Part shown: in pieces, positions 41,342-49,612 of the stretch
Layout: each line of letters begins with the position of its first letter
How positions within the stretch are numbered: position 1 is the stretch's first letter
DNA from: Nitrospira sp. SB0662_bin_26
GTDB lineage: Bacteria; Nitrospirota; Nitrospiria; Nitrospirales; UBA8639
Assembly (NCBI GenBank): GCA_009840285.1
Contig: VXOF01000089.1
Location: 1 to 59,775, forward strand
Reading direction: 5' to 3'
DNA length: 59,775 bases
The notes under the pieces: generated by a model
The model's input: only the letters and a program-made list of their open reading frames with translations
What the model was told of the DNA's origin: nothing
The model's database searches: none
Translations under genes and position numbers: made by a program

Positions 41342-41773
41342 ATGACGCAACCGAAAGGAGACCCCATGCCGCGAACTGTCACCGGCGGAGCCAAACTCAA
41401 ACGATTTATGCAGAACGTCAAACAGTCCGCCAGGAAGCCCATTGACGATATTGAAATCGGCTTTTACTCCGAGGATCGTCACCTACCGAGTCGCTTGCCT
41501 ATGCCGATCTTGGCCGTCATTCACGAATTTGGATCACAGGACGGCAAGACCCCGGAATCACCCTATTTCCGGTCAGCGATTAACCGGGCCAAAAGCGAAT
41601 TGCGACCGTACCTTGTCGCCGCGATTGACCCCTTGAGAATGACCTTGATTGATGCAGGGGCCAAGGCGATAGGCGAGGCATTCAAAAAGATTTTGCAACA
41701 GGAAATTTTGCGGTATCAACTGAAAGACACCGGCCAACTGGTCAAGGCCGTCAAAGTGAAATTGCTACGGTAA
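41342..41773 (+). CDS. HK97 gp10-like neck/tail-completion protein
   Basis: 143 aa. The central part DIEIGFYSEDRHLPSRLPMPILAVIHEFGSQDGKTPESPYFRSAINRAKSELRPYL matches the typical layout of phage gp10-like/virion morphogenesis proteins (GF... VA.IHEFG ... IP.RPFFR.A). These cap the connector and join head to tail. It is on the opposite strand to the head genes, its stop 3 bases from the end of the portal gene. Its presence without tail genes would give a head ready to accept a tail supplied in trans. Confidence 0.7.
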   Translation: MTQPKGDPMPRTVTGGAKLKRFMQNVKQSARKPIDDIEIGFYSEDRHLPSRLPMPILAVIHEFGSQDGKTPESPYFRSAINRAKSELRPYLVAAIDPLRMTLIDAGAKAIGEAFKKILQQEILRYQLKDTGQLVKAVKVKLLR

Positions 41774-41775
41774 GG

Positions 41776-42861
41776 CTACGCTTGCAGGGCCATGAGGCCG
41801 GACTTCGTGACGGCTTCTTGGAGATCCATGCCGCCCTCTACCATCTTTTTGAAGGACGCTGCCCGCCCGCTTAAATCGTGCGCTTGGAGTTCATCGAAGG
41901 AAAGGGAAATATCGAGGTCTAACTTCGTGGAGAGTTCCAGCGCAAGCAAGCGACCGACCGGGACACAAGACCCAAACACAAACCGCCGCCACGATTCGCG
42001 CCCCTCTTGACTTGAGCCGCTTGAATCAAACACGCCCACCGGAACGCCGCAGGCTGCCAGGACCGACCGAAAGATGGAGTCCCGTGCTTTCGTCACGCTA
42101 TCGGGAAGCATCGGGCCAAGGCGTGACGGTTTCCAGTCCGTCAAGGGAGCGGCTTGCCGCCCTTCCCCATGCCCCGCCGCCGTCGTTTCGACTAGTGCGG
42201 TTTTCCCGTTGAGGCTTTGAATATCCGTCCGTAGTTTGTCGAACGCGCCCGGCTCAGTGTCCGTGCCGGGTGCATGATCTTGCGGCATGGGCAGGACAAA
42301 GCCCGTGGCCGCGCCCGCCTCATCCCCGAAACTTTTCTCTAACCGCCCCAGCGCCCGGCCCGTGCTTTCGGCATAGCGCAAGGGAGAGAGACCTCTCCAC
42401 GGCGTCCGAGGATCGCAGGCATACTTGAAATGCAACACGCTGTCAGCGGAGACGAGCCGACTCACCCAGCCCGTCGGCGCTGGCAAGTCAACCCGATACA
42501 TCCATGTGCGTTCAGGATAGTCCCCGGTTTCCACGGTGAAGGAACTACACGGAACCAACGTGAGGCCCATATCCCCGGCTTCAAGGGCAAAGACAATTTC
42601 CCCTTTGCGGATGAGTTCACGCACCGTCATGGACAGCATCGCCGCCGTCACCGGCATGGTCCGAAGATTATCAGAAGGGGAGACCATCGCCGCCGCGAAC
42701 GCCCGGGCATACGCGCCCGCGCAGCTTTCGACCGCCGCTGTTTCAATGGCTGATTGAAAGGCCGTGGAGCCGCCCGCTTGCGCCACGATATAATTGACCA
42801 GCTCGTCCGAATAGGACACGTCCCGGCGTTCCACTTTCTTTTTCGAGGTAAAGGGCCACAT
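41776..42861 (-). CDS. Phage portal protein, HK97 type
   Basis: 361 aa from ATG 42861 (MWPFTSKKKVERRDVSYSDE); the upstream codons in the track belong to an overlap with the next gene. It forms the dodecameric DNA gate of the capsid. Family features: AYARAFAAAMVSPSDN, HFKYACDPRTPWRGLSPLRYAESTGRALGRLEKSFGDEAGAATGFVLP, CGVPVGVFDSSGSSQEGRESWRRFVFGSCVPVGRLLALELSTKLDLDI, FDELQAHDLSGRAASFKKMV. The start shares one base with the stop of the closure gene (TAATG). Last head gene in the minus-strand operon. Confidence 0.88.
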   Translation of the reverse strand: MWPFTSKKKVERRDVSYSDELVNYIVAQAGGSTAFQSAIETAAVESCAGAYARAFAAAMVSPSDNLRTMPVTAAMLSMTVRELIRKGEIVFALEAGDMGLTLVPCSSFTVETGDYPERTWMYRVDLPAPTGWVSRLVSADSVLHFKYACDPRTPWRGLSPLRYAESTGRALGRLEKSFGDEAGAATGFVLPMPQDHAPGTDTEPGAFDKLRTDIQSLNGKTALVETTAAGHGEGRQAAPLTDWKPSRLGPMLPDSVTKARDSIFRSVLAACGVPVGVFDSSGSSQEGRESWRRFVFGSCVPVGRLLALELSTKLDLDISLSFDELQAHDLSGRAASFKKMVEGGMDLQEAVTKSGLMALQA

Positions 42862-43223
42862 TATGAGGACGGGTACTTTCCTACGGCTTCGGTATATCCT
42901 TCGCCCCAATCTTCAGCAACCATCATTCGATATTCCTTTGACAAGTAGCGGATTTTGTCGCCTGCATGGTCATCGTCCAACACTTCAATGTCATGCCGGA
43001 GATAAAACTTCCGTAAATCTTCTTCCCGCAATCCTTCCGGGAGGATCAACCGTTCCTCGCCGTCAACGGGAACTGTCACCACCGTCACCGGCGTTTCCGT
43101 AATCACCCCCGGCACAAATTCCCCGTACATATTTCTTGAACCTTCGGTTTCCCGAATCAAGGTTGCCGATTCGGATAACTGGTGAGACAAAATCCGCCGC
43201 GCCACGCGGACCCGTGGATTCAT
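42861..43223 (-). CDS. Probable head closure/stopper protein
   Basis: 120 aa. N-terminal helix (NPRVRVARRILSHQLSESATLI) then a beta-rich body (PVTVVTVPVDGEERLILPEGL, RKFYLRHDIEVLDDDHAGDKIRYLSKEYRMMVAED), the layout expected of a phage head-closure protein. Assigned mainly by position between connector and portal. Overlaps the connector by 4 bases and the portal by 1, so translation is coupled. Exact family unproven. Confidence 0.6.
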   Translation of the reverse strand: MNPRVRVARRILSHQLSESATLIRETEGSRNMYGEFVPGVITETPVTVVTVPVDGEERLILPEGLREEDLRKFYLRHDIEVLDDDHAGDKIRYLSKEYRMMVAEDWGEGYTEAVGKYPSS

Positions 43224-43531
43224 ACCGCCCGCCGTTGTTTGAAGGGAGACAAGAGCGCCATAGCCCCGGAATGCCGCAAGGCACTCACGTTATTGGCCGC
43301 ATAGTGAACATTGAGCGGCCCCGCCGTTTCTGAACGAATCGCAGACTTCGGCATTCCGTACAGAAAGCCCGCACAGCGAATGACCGCCTCATTCAAGACC
43401 GGCCCCGGCACCGTTGAGCCGTGTGCATACCGTTCGACTTCGGCAGACGCAACCCCCAGCAACCGCGTTGCCGTGTCAAGATCCACGTCAATCAGTGTTC
43501 GGAGTTCGTCGGCTGTCAGTGTGATAGCCAA
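43220..43531 (-). CDS. Head-tail connector protein, gp6-like
   Basis: 103 aa, alpha-helical: LTADELRTLIDVDLDTATRLLGVASAEVERYAHGSTVPGPVLNEAVIRCAGFLYGM. This is the pattern of HK97 gp6/phage connector proteins, which bind beneath the portal. It is overlapped by the protease gene (16 bases) and overlaps the closure gene (4 bases). Confidence 0.75.
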   Translation of the reverse strand: MAITLTADELRTLIDVDLDTATRLLGVASAEVERYAHGSTVPGPVLNEAVIRCAGFLYGMPKSAIRSETAGPLNVHYAANNVSALRHSGAMALLSPFKQRRAV

Positions 43532-44112
43532 ATCATGGCCTTTCGCTTTGCATGAGTATCGGCTTGCCGTCGCTGTTCCTCAGACCGCACCGCAACCTCT
43601 GTTCCGTCTTTATACACGCCTCGTGTGACGATACTCATTTCAAGCAGGATTGCATCGTTGATTTCCCGAATATCGACCGAGGGATTGCCCGGTTCAGGAA
43701 TGAAGCGTTGAGGGTTTGGATTGATGGTGGACGGCGGCAACACAAACCCAGGAGACAAGTCAGCCATGAGGCCAGATTCCACAGCTAACACCGCATCGCG
43801 CATCCAGGACGGTCGCCGTGCCTCCTCCGGGAGTGTCGCCTCAAACGTCAAGGCCTCCGCGCTATCAGTGAGCCGCAGCGTTCCGGCTCGCTTGCTTGCC
43901 AACGGTGCATCGAAGGAATGCCCGACCAACAAGTTTACGTCGGCTTCCTCCGTTTCGACCGCATAGCGAAACGCCCTTGGCCCAAACCGTTCCTTTCGCG
44001 TTTTGCCCGATCGTGCAATCACCCCGATCGAGTTATACCGAAATGAGCCGACAAGGAGACGGCCCGCTTGTCGGATTTCCAACCGGCTTTCATAAATCGC
44101 GTATTCCATCAT
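43516..44112 (-). CDS. Prohead protease, HK97 family
   Basis: 198 aa. SFRYNSIGVIARSGKTRKERFGPRAFRYAV, then LLVGHSFDAPLASKRAGTLRL (catalytic His in GHSF) and AVESGLMADLSPGFVLPP (catalytic Ser in LSPGF), the HK97 protease signature. It cleaves the delta domain of the capsid protein during head maturation. Placed between capsid and connector. The C-terminal ~20 residues are charged. A cluster of hairpins lies between it and the capsid gene. Confidence 0.88.
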   Translation of the reverse strand: MMEYAIYESRLEIRQAGRLLVGSFRYNSIGVIARSGKTRKERFGPRAFRYAVETEEADVNLLVGHSFDAPLASKRAGTLRLTDSAEALTFEATLPEEARRPSWMRDAVLAVESGLMADLSPGFVLPPSTINPNPQRFIPEPGNPSVDIREINDAILLEMSIVTRGVYKDGTEVAVRSEEQRRQADTHAKRKAMIWLSH

Positions 44113-44130
44113 GCACCAAAGAAGGAAAGC

Positions 44131-44259
44131 GGCCAGGGTTGCGCATGGTCTTGGTAGGAGCTACCAAGTCATCACCCTGGCCGGTTCCCCGGAGTCCCTG
44201 GACGCTGGATGAGAACGTCCAGGAAAGCGGACCCGACCGCCTGACTGGTAAGGGTCCGC
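44131..44259. repeat. Three tandem hairpins between capsid and protease genes
   Basis: (1) CTTGGTAG-GAG-CTACCAAG (44150-44168), enclosed by GGCCAGGGT (44131-44139) and ACCCTGGCC (44173-44181). (2) CCTGGACG (44197-44204) with CGTCCAGG (44216-44223). (3) GCGGACCC (44227-44234) with GGGTCCGC (44252-44259). All lie in the 153 bases following the capsid stop on the minus strand; no T tract follows. Confidence 0.75.
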
Positions 44260-44265
44260 CCACCG

Positions 44266-45537
44266 TTATGAGGTGACGCGGAAACTGTCTTGCACGTACA
44301 CGTCGGAGCGGAGCAACACCACGTCCCCGACCAGCATATGCACGACAATTTTCACTTGGCCCTTATCCGCGTTTGAGTACATATCCCGGATCGTCATATC
44401 AAACCCCGACCACGCGGGCATGACCGCTGGCGCATCATTCGCCGGATTCATCCGCACGACTACGGCCTGCTGAATATGTGAGGCCGGAGACGCAATCTTC
44501 CCGGATAACCGCATGCCCCCGCCGACACGATCCCAATAGGCCGGGAAACTTTCGTTTGATTCAGTTGCACGGAACAGGCCCGCCGCTTGCTGATAGGAGA
44601 CTGTGCCGACCAGAAGCCGAATGTCACGCAACGACGTGGCCCAAGGGTCCGCTAAGTGGGAGACCGCTGCGGTATGCCACCGCGCCCAGGTTTCCACCCC
44701 TGCTGCCGGAGCCGAGGGGTCCGTCAACTGGACCAACAAGCCCCGAATTTGCCCGTCCGTGTTGTACGCGCTGGCCGCGCCGTTCAAAATTTCATCATCC
44801 AGTTTTTCCGCAATGACCCCTTGAATGGCTGTGCGTAACGCTTGCTCCATCCCGGCGAGCCGCGCCAAATCTTCCACGCGGACCTCGAAGGCCGCGCCGA
44901 TTCGCCGGGGCTGTTGGGTGGAGACCGTGAACGCGCCCGCCGCGGCATTCACCGCCGCATCCTTCGCCACCGCGCCGACCCCACTCGCCGGAGTCGTCGA
45001 GAGGACCGGGAACGTCATATCCCCGATTCCGGCGTCAGGCATGCTGATGCCGAGATATTCCGCCACCGACCGTTTAAACACAGCGGGGACAATCGCTGCT
45101 TGATTCACCCCGCCCTGTTGCCCCGGCGTAACGGCCCGCACCTCTTTCCCTTGGTTGTGGGTCCGTTGTTCTGTGGGTTCAAACACGGAGATCGGCAACT
45201 GCGTATCGGTCCCCATCGCCGCCATATACTCCGTTTCAGCCCCGGTCAACTGGGCCTTGCCCGCTTGCCAGCCAATATACCGACCCACGCTGAATTTGGA
45301 GCGTAGTTCCAGCTTTTCCTTATCCTCTGCACTCATGGTGTCATGCCGCACGTCGGGTGGGTCTGGTTCGGCCAATTCAAGAGCGGTCAACTGGGCATCC
45401 GTATCACGCATGGCACCCATGACCGTATTGAGTTCCGCCCGTTGTTCCTCCGTCAATGTCAGATTCGGGTCGGAGAGTTCCGTTAATTTATCCTTCTGCT
45501 CCTTGAGCTTCAATTTGAGTTTTTGTTTGTTCGTCAT
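44266..45537 (-). CDS. Major capsid protein, HK97 fold
   Basis: 423 aa. The N-terminal ~90 residues form a coiled-coil delta/scaffold domain (KLKLKLKEQKDKLTELSDPNLTLTEEQRAELNTVMGAMRDTDAQLTALEL). The capsid fold follows: VTPGQQGGVNQAAIVPAVFKRSVAEYLGISMPDAGIGDMTFPVLSTTPASGVGAVAKDAAVNAAAGAFTVSTQQPRRIGAAFEVRVEDLARLAGMEQALRTAIQGVIAEKLDDEILNG, typical of HK97 proteins with E-loop and spine helix. AEDKE near residue 70 may precede the protease cleavage site. A TTTACA-N17-TATTCT promoter lies upstream on the minus strand. Confidence 0.9.
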   Translation of the reverse strand: MTNKQKLKLKLKEQKDKLTELSDPNLTLTEEQRAELNTVMGAMRDTDAQLTALELAEPDPPDVRHDTMSAEDKEKLELRSKFSVGRYIGWQAGKAQLTGAETEYMAAMGTDTQLPISVFEPTEQRTHNQGKEVRAVTPGQQGGVNQAAIVPAVFKRSVAEYLGISMPDAGIGDMTFPVLSTTPASGVGAVAKDAAVNAAAGAFTVSTQQPRRIGAAFEVRVEDLARLAGMEQALRTAIQGVIAEKLDDEILNGAASAYNTDGQIRGLLVQLTDPSAPAAGVETWARWHTAAVSHLADPWATSLRDIRLLVGTVSYQQAAGLFRATESNESFPAYWDRVGGGMRLSGKIASPASHIQQAVVVRMNPANDAPAVMPAWSGFDMTIRDMYSNADKGQVKIVVHMLVGDVVLLRSDVYVQDSFRVTS

Positions 45538-45586
45538 CGTGCTTTCCTTCTGTTAATGTGGCCGAGCATGCCGCCCGTTCCTGTAT

Positions 45587-45615
45587 AGAATACGCTTGTT
45601 TGATGAATATGTAAA
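45587..45615 (-). promoter_or_regulatory. Minus-strand promoter for the capsid operon
   Basis: Read on the minus strand: TTTACA (45615-45610), 17 bases, TATTCT (45592-45587), 50 bases upstream of the capsid start. It faces away from the plus-strand promoter at 45628. Confidence 0.6.
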
Positions 45616-45627
45616 GACAAGTAGGGG

Positions 45628-45656
45628 TTGACCGAATTAGCAGAAACCCCTATGCT
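45628..45656 (+). promoter_or_regulatory. Plus-strand promoter for the small gene at 45699
   Basis: TTGACC (45628-45633), 17 bases, TATGCT (45651-45656), 43 bases before ATG 45699. With the minus-strand promoter it forms a back-to-back pair 12 bases apart. Confidence 0.6.
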
Positions 45657-45698
45657 GGCAGAAGATCAATTCACATTCTAAAAAAGAAAGGTTTCAGC

Positions 45699-45908
45699 AT
45701 GACGGAATCAAACAAAGACAAAGAAGAACGCTTGCGACTCTTGGCCGAAAGTCAAGGGAAGCAACTACTGGAATCAGACCACCGCGACGAGCAGGGATTG
45801 CTCAATAGCGAATACATGATTGTAACGGGCCAGGCCCCGTTTGAGCTCGTTAAGATCTATTGCAAGGACCTTGGGGAGGTCGAAGCCCATTTGAACGACC
45901 CGGACTAA
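45699..45908 (+). CDS. Small hypothetical protein inside the head-gene operon, opposite strand
   Basis: 69 aa, AAGAAAGG upstream. MTESNKDKEERLRLLAESQGKQLLESDHRDEQGLLNSEYMIVTGQAPFELVKIYCKDLGEVEAHLNDPD: charged helix then a small alpha/beta end. Not recognised. It stands alone on the plus strand between capsid and HNH genes, with its own promoter, its stop overlapping the HNH stop region by 4 bases. It could be a small regulator of the head operon or of a helper phage (speculative). Confidence 0.6.
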   Translation: MTESNKDKEERLRLLAESQGKQLLESDHRDEQGLLNSEYMIVTGQAPFELVKIYCKDLGEVEAHLNDPD

Positions 45909-46174
45909 CGGGAGACGAGCGACCGGGCCAGCTTGCGCAACTGCACCCGCGCCCGCGTCAAGGGTCCGGCGTGTTCGTCAATGTGACAGTCTCTGCACAA
46001 CACTTCGAGATTGTCCGGCGTTTCGTCCCCGCCGTATTCCAACGGGATGATATGATGCACTTCGAGTTTCCCCGGACCTTTGCACCGTTCGCACCGATAG
46101 CCCCGCGCTTCGAGCGTGACGCGCCGCACCCGTTGCCAATAGGACGCCGCCCTTGCTCGATGGTAGTTAGACAA
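45905..46174 (-). CDS. HNH endonuclease of the packaging module
   Basis: 89 aa. GYRCERCKGPGKLEVHHIIPLEYGGDETPDNLEVLCRDCHIDEH: two CxxC zinc pairs, the HH of beta-beta-alpha-metal fold, an Asn and the final His. Phage HNH proteins next to terminases stimulate DNA cleavage at packaging sites. Overlaps the terminase by 8 bases, so translation is coupled. Confidence 0.88.
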   Translation of the reverse strand: MSNYHRARAASYWQRVRRVTLEARGYRCERCKGPGKLEVHHIIPLEYGGDETPDNLEVLCRDCHIDEHAGPLTRARVQLRKLARSLVSR

Positions 46175-47747
46175 AGGCCACCCGCGCCGGTTTCGGTTTC
46201 GGCTTGCCGGCTTCCATCAACCCCAGGCCCGCCGCAATCACGCCCGCCTGTAACGGGTCAATCCGTGCAAGGCCCTTCTGTTTATCCAGCGCCGGGTTGC
46301 CCGCTTCATCAAACCGCACGGACGCCCCGGCGATTGCTTGCGTCAAGACCGCCGCGCCGTGCGTGACGTGCCATTTCCCTTGCATGACCAACCGTTGAAA
46401 CGCCCGCACGTCATAGGACCCGTCCGCCGTCTTACTTGCCCCCGTGCCCCGCCACGTCACCGGCCACGGAACGCTTGCCTTCTGCAAGGCTTCTTCGGCT
46501 TCGGCTTTGCGGTATCTGTCAGCCCCGGCGACAATCACCGGCGACCCGTTCAACTGGTCTGCACAATCTTCGAGGAATTGCGCAACCGGCGTGACCCGCG
46601 TTCCCTCATAGGCCCACAGTTCCCCCGCCTGTTCCAACTGGCAATAGAGGTTGCCGACCCCGTCACGCTTGCCCCTGGCTTCGAGCGAAGGAAAGCCCGG
46701 AAAGGCCGCATAGCATTCGACCCGCCCGGAGTCGATCCAGTAGGCGACCAGCGAACACATAGCCGCCGACCCGCCCAGGTCGAAACCGACCACGCAGCGC
46801 CCGCGCCGGTCCGGTTTCCCCTGCAAACACTTTTCCCAATCCGCCGGGGAGACGATTAACTGCTTCCCCGGATGTTGCGGCAAGTTCATTTCATGGGCCA
46901 GAAAGAAAGCCTGATCGCTTGGGGTTGCCAGGACCCGCGCCGATTCATGCCGCATGTGGTCGAGGCTTTTGATTCCCGCCTTCAAGCCGGGATTCGCTTT
47001 ATGCCATGCGCGTTCGTCATCTATGGCCGCGCCCTTCTCAGGTTGATAGAGATGCACCGCCACGCCCGGCGATCCGCGCCGCGCCACCATTTCAGGAATG
47101 AACGGCCCGAAGCCCCATATCGACAAGGCGATAAACCGGCCGTTTTTTGCACTGGTCGAGGAACGCAGCGAGGCGACAAAATCCCGTTGACTCTCCGGCA
47201 CTAAACCGAGTTCATCAAAGACCGCGTCATCGAGGCCGCTTGAATGCGCCCCGCAATCGGCAGCCAAGAGGTCAAGGCTTCCCGTCGAAGAGACCACGCG
47301 CCCCGGAGCAGGGGAACGGTAAAAGGTCAAGTCATCAAGCCCGGAGGCTTCGGCAATCTGCTCCACTTGTCGTTTCAGTTCCCCCGCCTTTTCCTTACTC
47401 ATGCTTGCGACCCCGCCGCGCCACCCGTGAAACCTCAACGGACCCACCAAGCGCCCGAGGAGATAGACCGCCACGATTGCAGACTTGGCATTCTTTCGTG
47501 CGACCGTCAAAAGGCTTTCCCGTGCGGTCAAGGCGTCACTCAGAAACGACACCCCGTAGTCAGGCAAGGTCAGAGGTTCCCCGGCCCGTGGATGCCCCGG
47601 AGGGACCCGCAACTTCGTTTCCGACCATTCGACCAGGGCCTTGACTGGATCATCAGGGTAGGGGGCAGTCTCCACGGATTTTGACACCCGTTTCTTGGCC
47701 CGATATTCCCGCATGTAAAGACGCATGGCCGTTTTGCTTAGTGGCAT
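46167..47747 (-). CDS. Terminase large subunit
   Basis: 526 aa. The N-terminal ATPase has a Walker-A-like SLLTVARKNAKSAIVAVYLL and Walker B DDAVFDELGLVPESQ. The C-terminal RNase-H-like nuclease has acidic centres in CVVGFDLGGSAAMCSLVAYW and VIVAGADRYRKAEAEEAL. It drives DNA translocation into the portal and cuts the concatemer. Typical HK97/P27-type length. The first ~30 residues (KTAMRLYMREYRAKKRVSK) are basic. Confidence 0.9.
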   Translation of the reverse strand: MPLSKTAMRLYMREYRAKKRVSKSVETAPYPDDPVKALVEWSETKLRVPPGHPRAGEPLTLPDYGVSFLSDALTARESLLTVARKNAKSAIVAVYLLGRLVGPLRFHGWRGGVASMSKEKAGELKRQVEQIAEASGLDDLTFYRSPAPGRVVSSTGSLDLLAADCGAHSSGLDDAVFDELGLVPESQRDFVASLRSSTSAKNGRFIALSIWGFGPFIPEMVARRGSPGVAVHLYQPEKGAAIDDERAWHKANPGLKAGIKSLDHMRHESARVLATPSDQAFFLAHEMNLPQHPGKQLIVSPADWEKCLQGKPDRRGRCVVGFDLGGSAAMCSLVAYWIDSGRVECYAAFPGFPSLEARGKRDGVGNLYCQLEQAGELWAYEGTRVTPVAQFLEDCADQLNGSPVIVAGADRYRKAEAEEALQKASVPWPVTWRGTGASKTADGSYDVRAFQRLVMQGKWHVTHGAAVLTQAIAGASVRFDEAGNPALDKQKGLARIDPLQAGVIAAGLGLMEAGKPKPKPARVAFV

Positions 47748-47852
47748 GGTGAACCCCAGTAAACCCGGTTTACCCCCCTGTCAGAGCTTGACCCACCCCA
47801 CGCCCCTCTGGATTTCGCCCTTTTATTGCGGGTCCCATAAGCAGAGCGCCGA

Positions 47853-48158
47853 TCAATTCAGGTTCGAGCCCTTCACCCCGAACAGGCGAGCCCGCCACCG
47901 GCACTGGTCAATCAAGGCCGCATCCATGCGAGCCCGTAGCAAGTTCAGATATTCCACGTCATAGCTGCCCTTGTGTTGCTCAAGCCCGCGTCGAATGATG
48001 GTGTCATACCGTTGCATGAATTCGTTTGCATCTTTGGGTCCGTTCTCTCTATCGGCTATGGCAATCATGCAGTCGGCCAACGCCCACGCGGAAAGCCCCT
48101 CGCTGTTCATCAACTGCAACCGTGCGATTTCTCTTTCTTCATCATCGTAGTCGTGCAT
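47853..48158 (-). CDS. Small helical protein upstream of terminase, possible small terminase subunit
   Basis: 101 aa. All-helical look: DEEREIARLQLMNSEGLSAWALADCMIAIADRENGPKDANEFMQRYDTIIRRGLEQHKGSYDVEYLNLLRARMDAALIDQCRWRARLF. No clear HTH or TerS signature. Its position 105 bases before the large terminase is where a small subunit would be, so TerS is a positional guess only. The 4-base gap to the next gene suggests an operon. Confidence 0.5.
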   Translation of the reverse strand: MHDYDDEEREIARLQLMNSEGLSAWALADCMIAIADRENGPKDANEFMQRYDTIIRRGLEQHKGSYDVEYLNLLRARMDAALIDQCRWRARLFGVKGSNLN

Positions 48159-48162
48159 GGGT

Positions 48163-48420
48163 TCACCTCACAGTAAAACTGCAATAGCACCCGCGCTTGA
48201 CGGGTTCAGTAAAGCGAGGCGTGTTCTGTATGGCCTGAATCGCGCCCCGCAGTTTGTCGGCTTCCTGCTTGCCCTTGTGTCGCACTACGTCTTTCACAAT
48301 GCTGGATACGTGATTCTTTTCGAGGTCGTGAATCTCATGCGACCGGGAGCAGAGGGTACAAAACAACACGGCGTCGGCGATTTTCCAAGCGTGTTTTGAG
48401 TGCGGGCAATAGCGCCTCAT
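48163..48420 (-). CDS. Small Cys/His-rich protein
   Basis: 85 aa from ATG 48420, chosen because it overlaps the upstream stop as ATGA. Cysteine/histidine pattern CPHSKH ... FCTLCSRSHEIH suggests a small zinc-binding fold in the first half. The second half is helical and basic (SSIVKDVVRHKGKQEADKLRGAIQAIQ). Not recognised. Translational coupling to the exported protein upstream and to the next gene (4 bases apart) makes it part of the element's minus operon. A DNA-binding role is possible but unproven. Confidence 0.5.
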   Translation of the reverse strand: MRRYCPHSKHAWKIADAVLFCTLCSRSHEIHDLEKNHVSSIVKDVVRHKGKQEADKLRGAIQAIQNTPRFTEPVKRGCYCSFTVR

Positions 48421-49079
48421 GGCATGGTCAACTTGAACAGTTCGATAGGCCAATTCAAGGACGGGTCCGCAGACCCGGCCACGTCCGGCCAGGCCACGCC
48501 CGCCGTGTTGCCGTTGATCGCTACGCCGTCCCGGATTGCGTCATGGATGGTATGCAACCGCCACGGCCCCGCCGTTTGATAGTAGCCGCGCCATTGATCC
48601 CCGGCATACCGAAGGAACGAGCCGCCGCTTGTTTGTGCTTCGGCGAGCAGCACGGCATAGGTGGAATCCGTGGTCACGTTCGCATCCACCAACAGCGCCC
48701 GCATCATGGCTTCAATCTGTGAGGTCAATTTCTCCATATCGGCGTCACGCAAAGACACGTGAACAAACGGTATCCAGTTTTCGAGTAGATGACGCGCTAC
48801 CACGCGCCGCCGTGTTTCGGCGATTTGCTCAGGCGTGCGGGTTGTGACGGGTTGCCGGAACGTCACGCCGTCCCAGGTCGAGCCTGGCTTGATCGAGTGA
48901 GGAGCGCCCGCCGCGTGCAAGGTCGCATCCTTGACCCACGTTGACCCCTTCACGGGTGCCGGGTTGGTCTGTTCCGTGTACGCCGTGATGACGTGCGTTG
49001 AATCGTTGACGAGGTACATGGCCGCGTGTGCCGTCACTGGCAGACACACAAGCACGGCCACTATCAGAAAACGGGTCAT
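48417..49079 (-). CDS. Exported hypothetical protein of the element
   Basis: 220 aa from ATG 49079. Signal peptide MTRFLIVAVLVCLPVTAHAA. The mature part AMYLVNDSTHVITAYTEQTNPAPVKGSTWVKDATLHAAGAPHSIKPGSTWDGVTF looks beta-rich, then a helical segment (TPEQIAETRRRVVARHLLENWIPFVHVSLRDADMEKLTSQIEAMMRALL). Not a recognised lysis or tail protein. A secreted protein in such an island may alter the host surface or block superinfection, but that is only inference. Confidence 0.55.
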   Translation of the reverse strand: MTRFLIVAVLVCLPVTAHAAMYLVNDSTHVITAYTEQTNPAPVKGSTWVKDATLHAAGAPHSIKPGSTWDGVTFRQPVTTRTPEQIAETRRRVVARHLLENWIPFVHVSLRDADMEKLTSQIEAMMRALLVDANVTTDSTYAVLLAEAQTSGGSFLRYAGDQWRGYYQTAGPWRLHTIHDAIRDGVAINGNTAGVAWPDVAGSADPSLNWPIELFKLTMP

Positions 49080-49612
49080 GGTCTGGTATCCTTTCGTTAA
49101 AAGCCGCCGCCTTTTTTTCGACCGCACATAAAGAAATCCCTTTCTTCCCAGACAGAGCCCCAGGAATGCCCACCGGGGAGAAACATCTGGTTCCTTGACT
49201 ACAGGAAATTCTTTGATAGAGAGGCTTGAAAAATTTTGGCGCCGCCGCTATCAAAAAACGAATACTCGGATTTTGTCTCTGTCACCCAAAGAGACCATGA
49301 GAGGGAGTCACCCGCCCATGCCTTCCCAGGGGAGCCACCTCCCCATGACTGTCTATCTCAACCGGGTTGTGGGTAGGGTGAAATTCACAGCGCCCGGATT
49401 CTTCCCACGGTTTTCTGGTAGGAGCCGGAAAGCCCGCGCAACTGGGTTTCCTCTATTGCCTATTTGTCGATCCGCAAGCAACGAGCGGCACATGGTGCAA
49501 CCCCATGGTGAAATCAGGGTTGACGGCAAAGAGGAAATCCCCCATACTTGGACTTGCGTGTATTGGTGTCCTCTTGTCCACTGTCAACCCATGATGAGGC
49601 GGACACAGAAAG
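49080..49612. other. Region between exported-protein gene and the AlpA terminator
   Basis: About 530 bases with no secure gene. It holds an open plus-strand frame (49195-49710), of which a tentative Ash-like gene from 49297 is the best reading. A near-duplicate GGAGTCACCCGCCCATG / GGAGCCACCTCCCCATG is visible around 49305-49346. A weak TTGACT-N16-TAGAGA pair is at 49195-49222. I see no tRNA or CRISPR. Confidence 0.4.

Noticed and set aside
48417-49079. Phage tail or holin protein
   Set aside because: It has a cleavable signal peptide and no tail-fibre repeat or transmembrane holin pattern.
49195-49296. Upstream extension of the Ash-like ORF from TTG 49195
   Set aside because: No ribosome binding site and no recognisable protein pattern; the open frame upstream of 49297 is probably chance.
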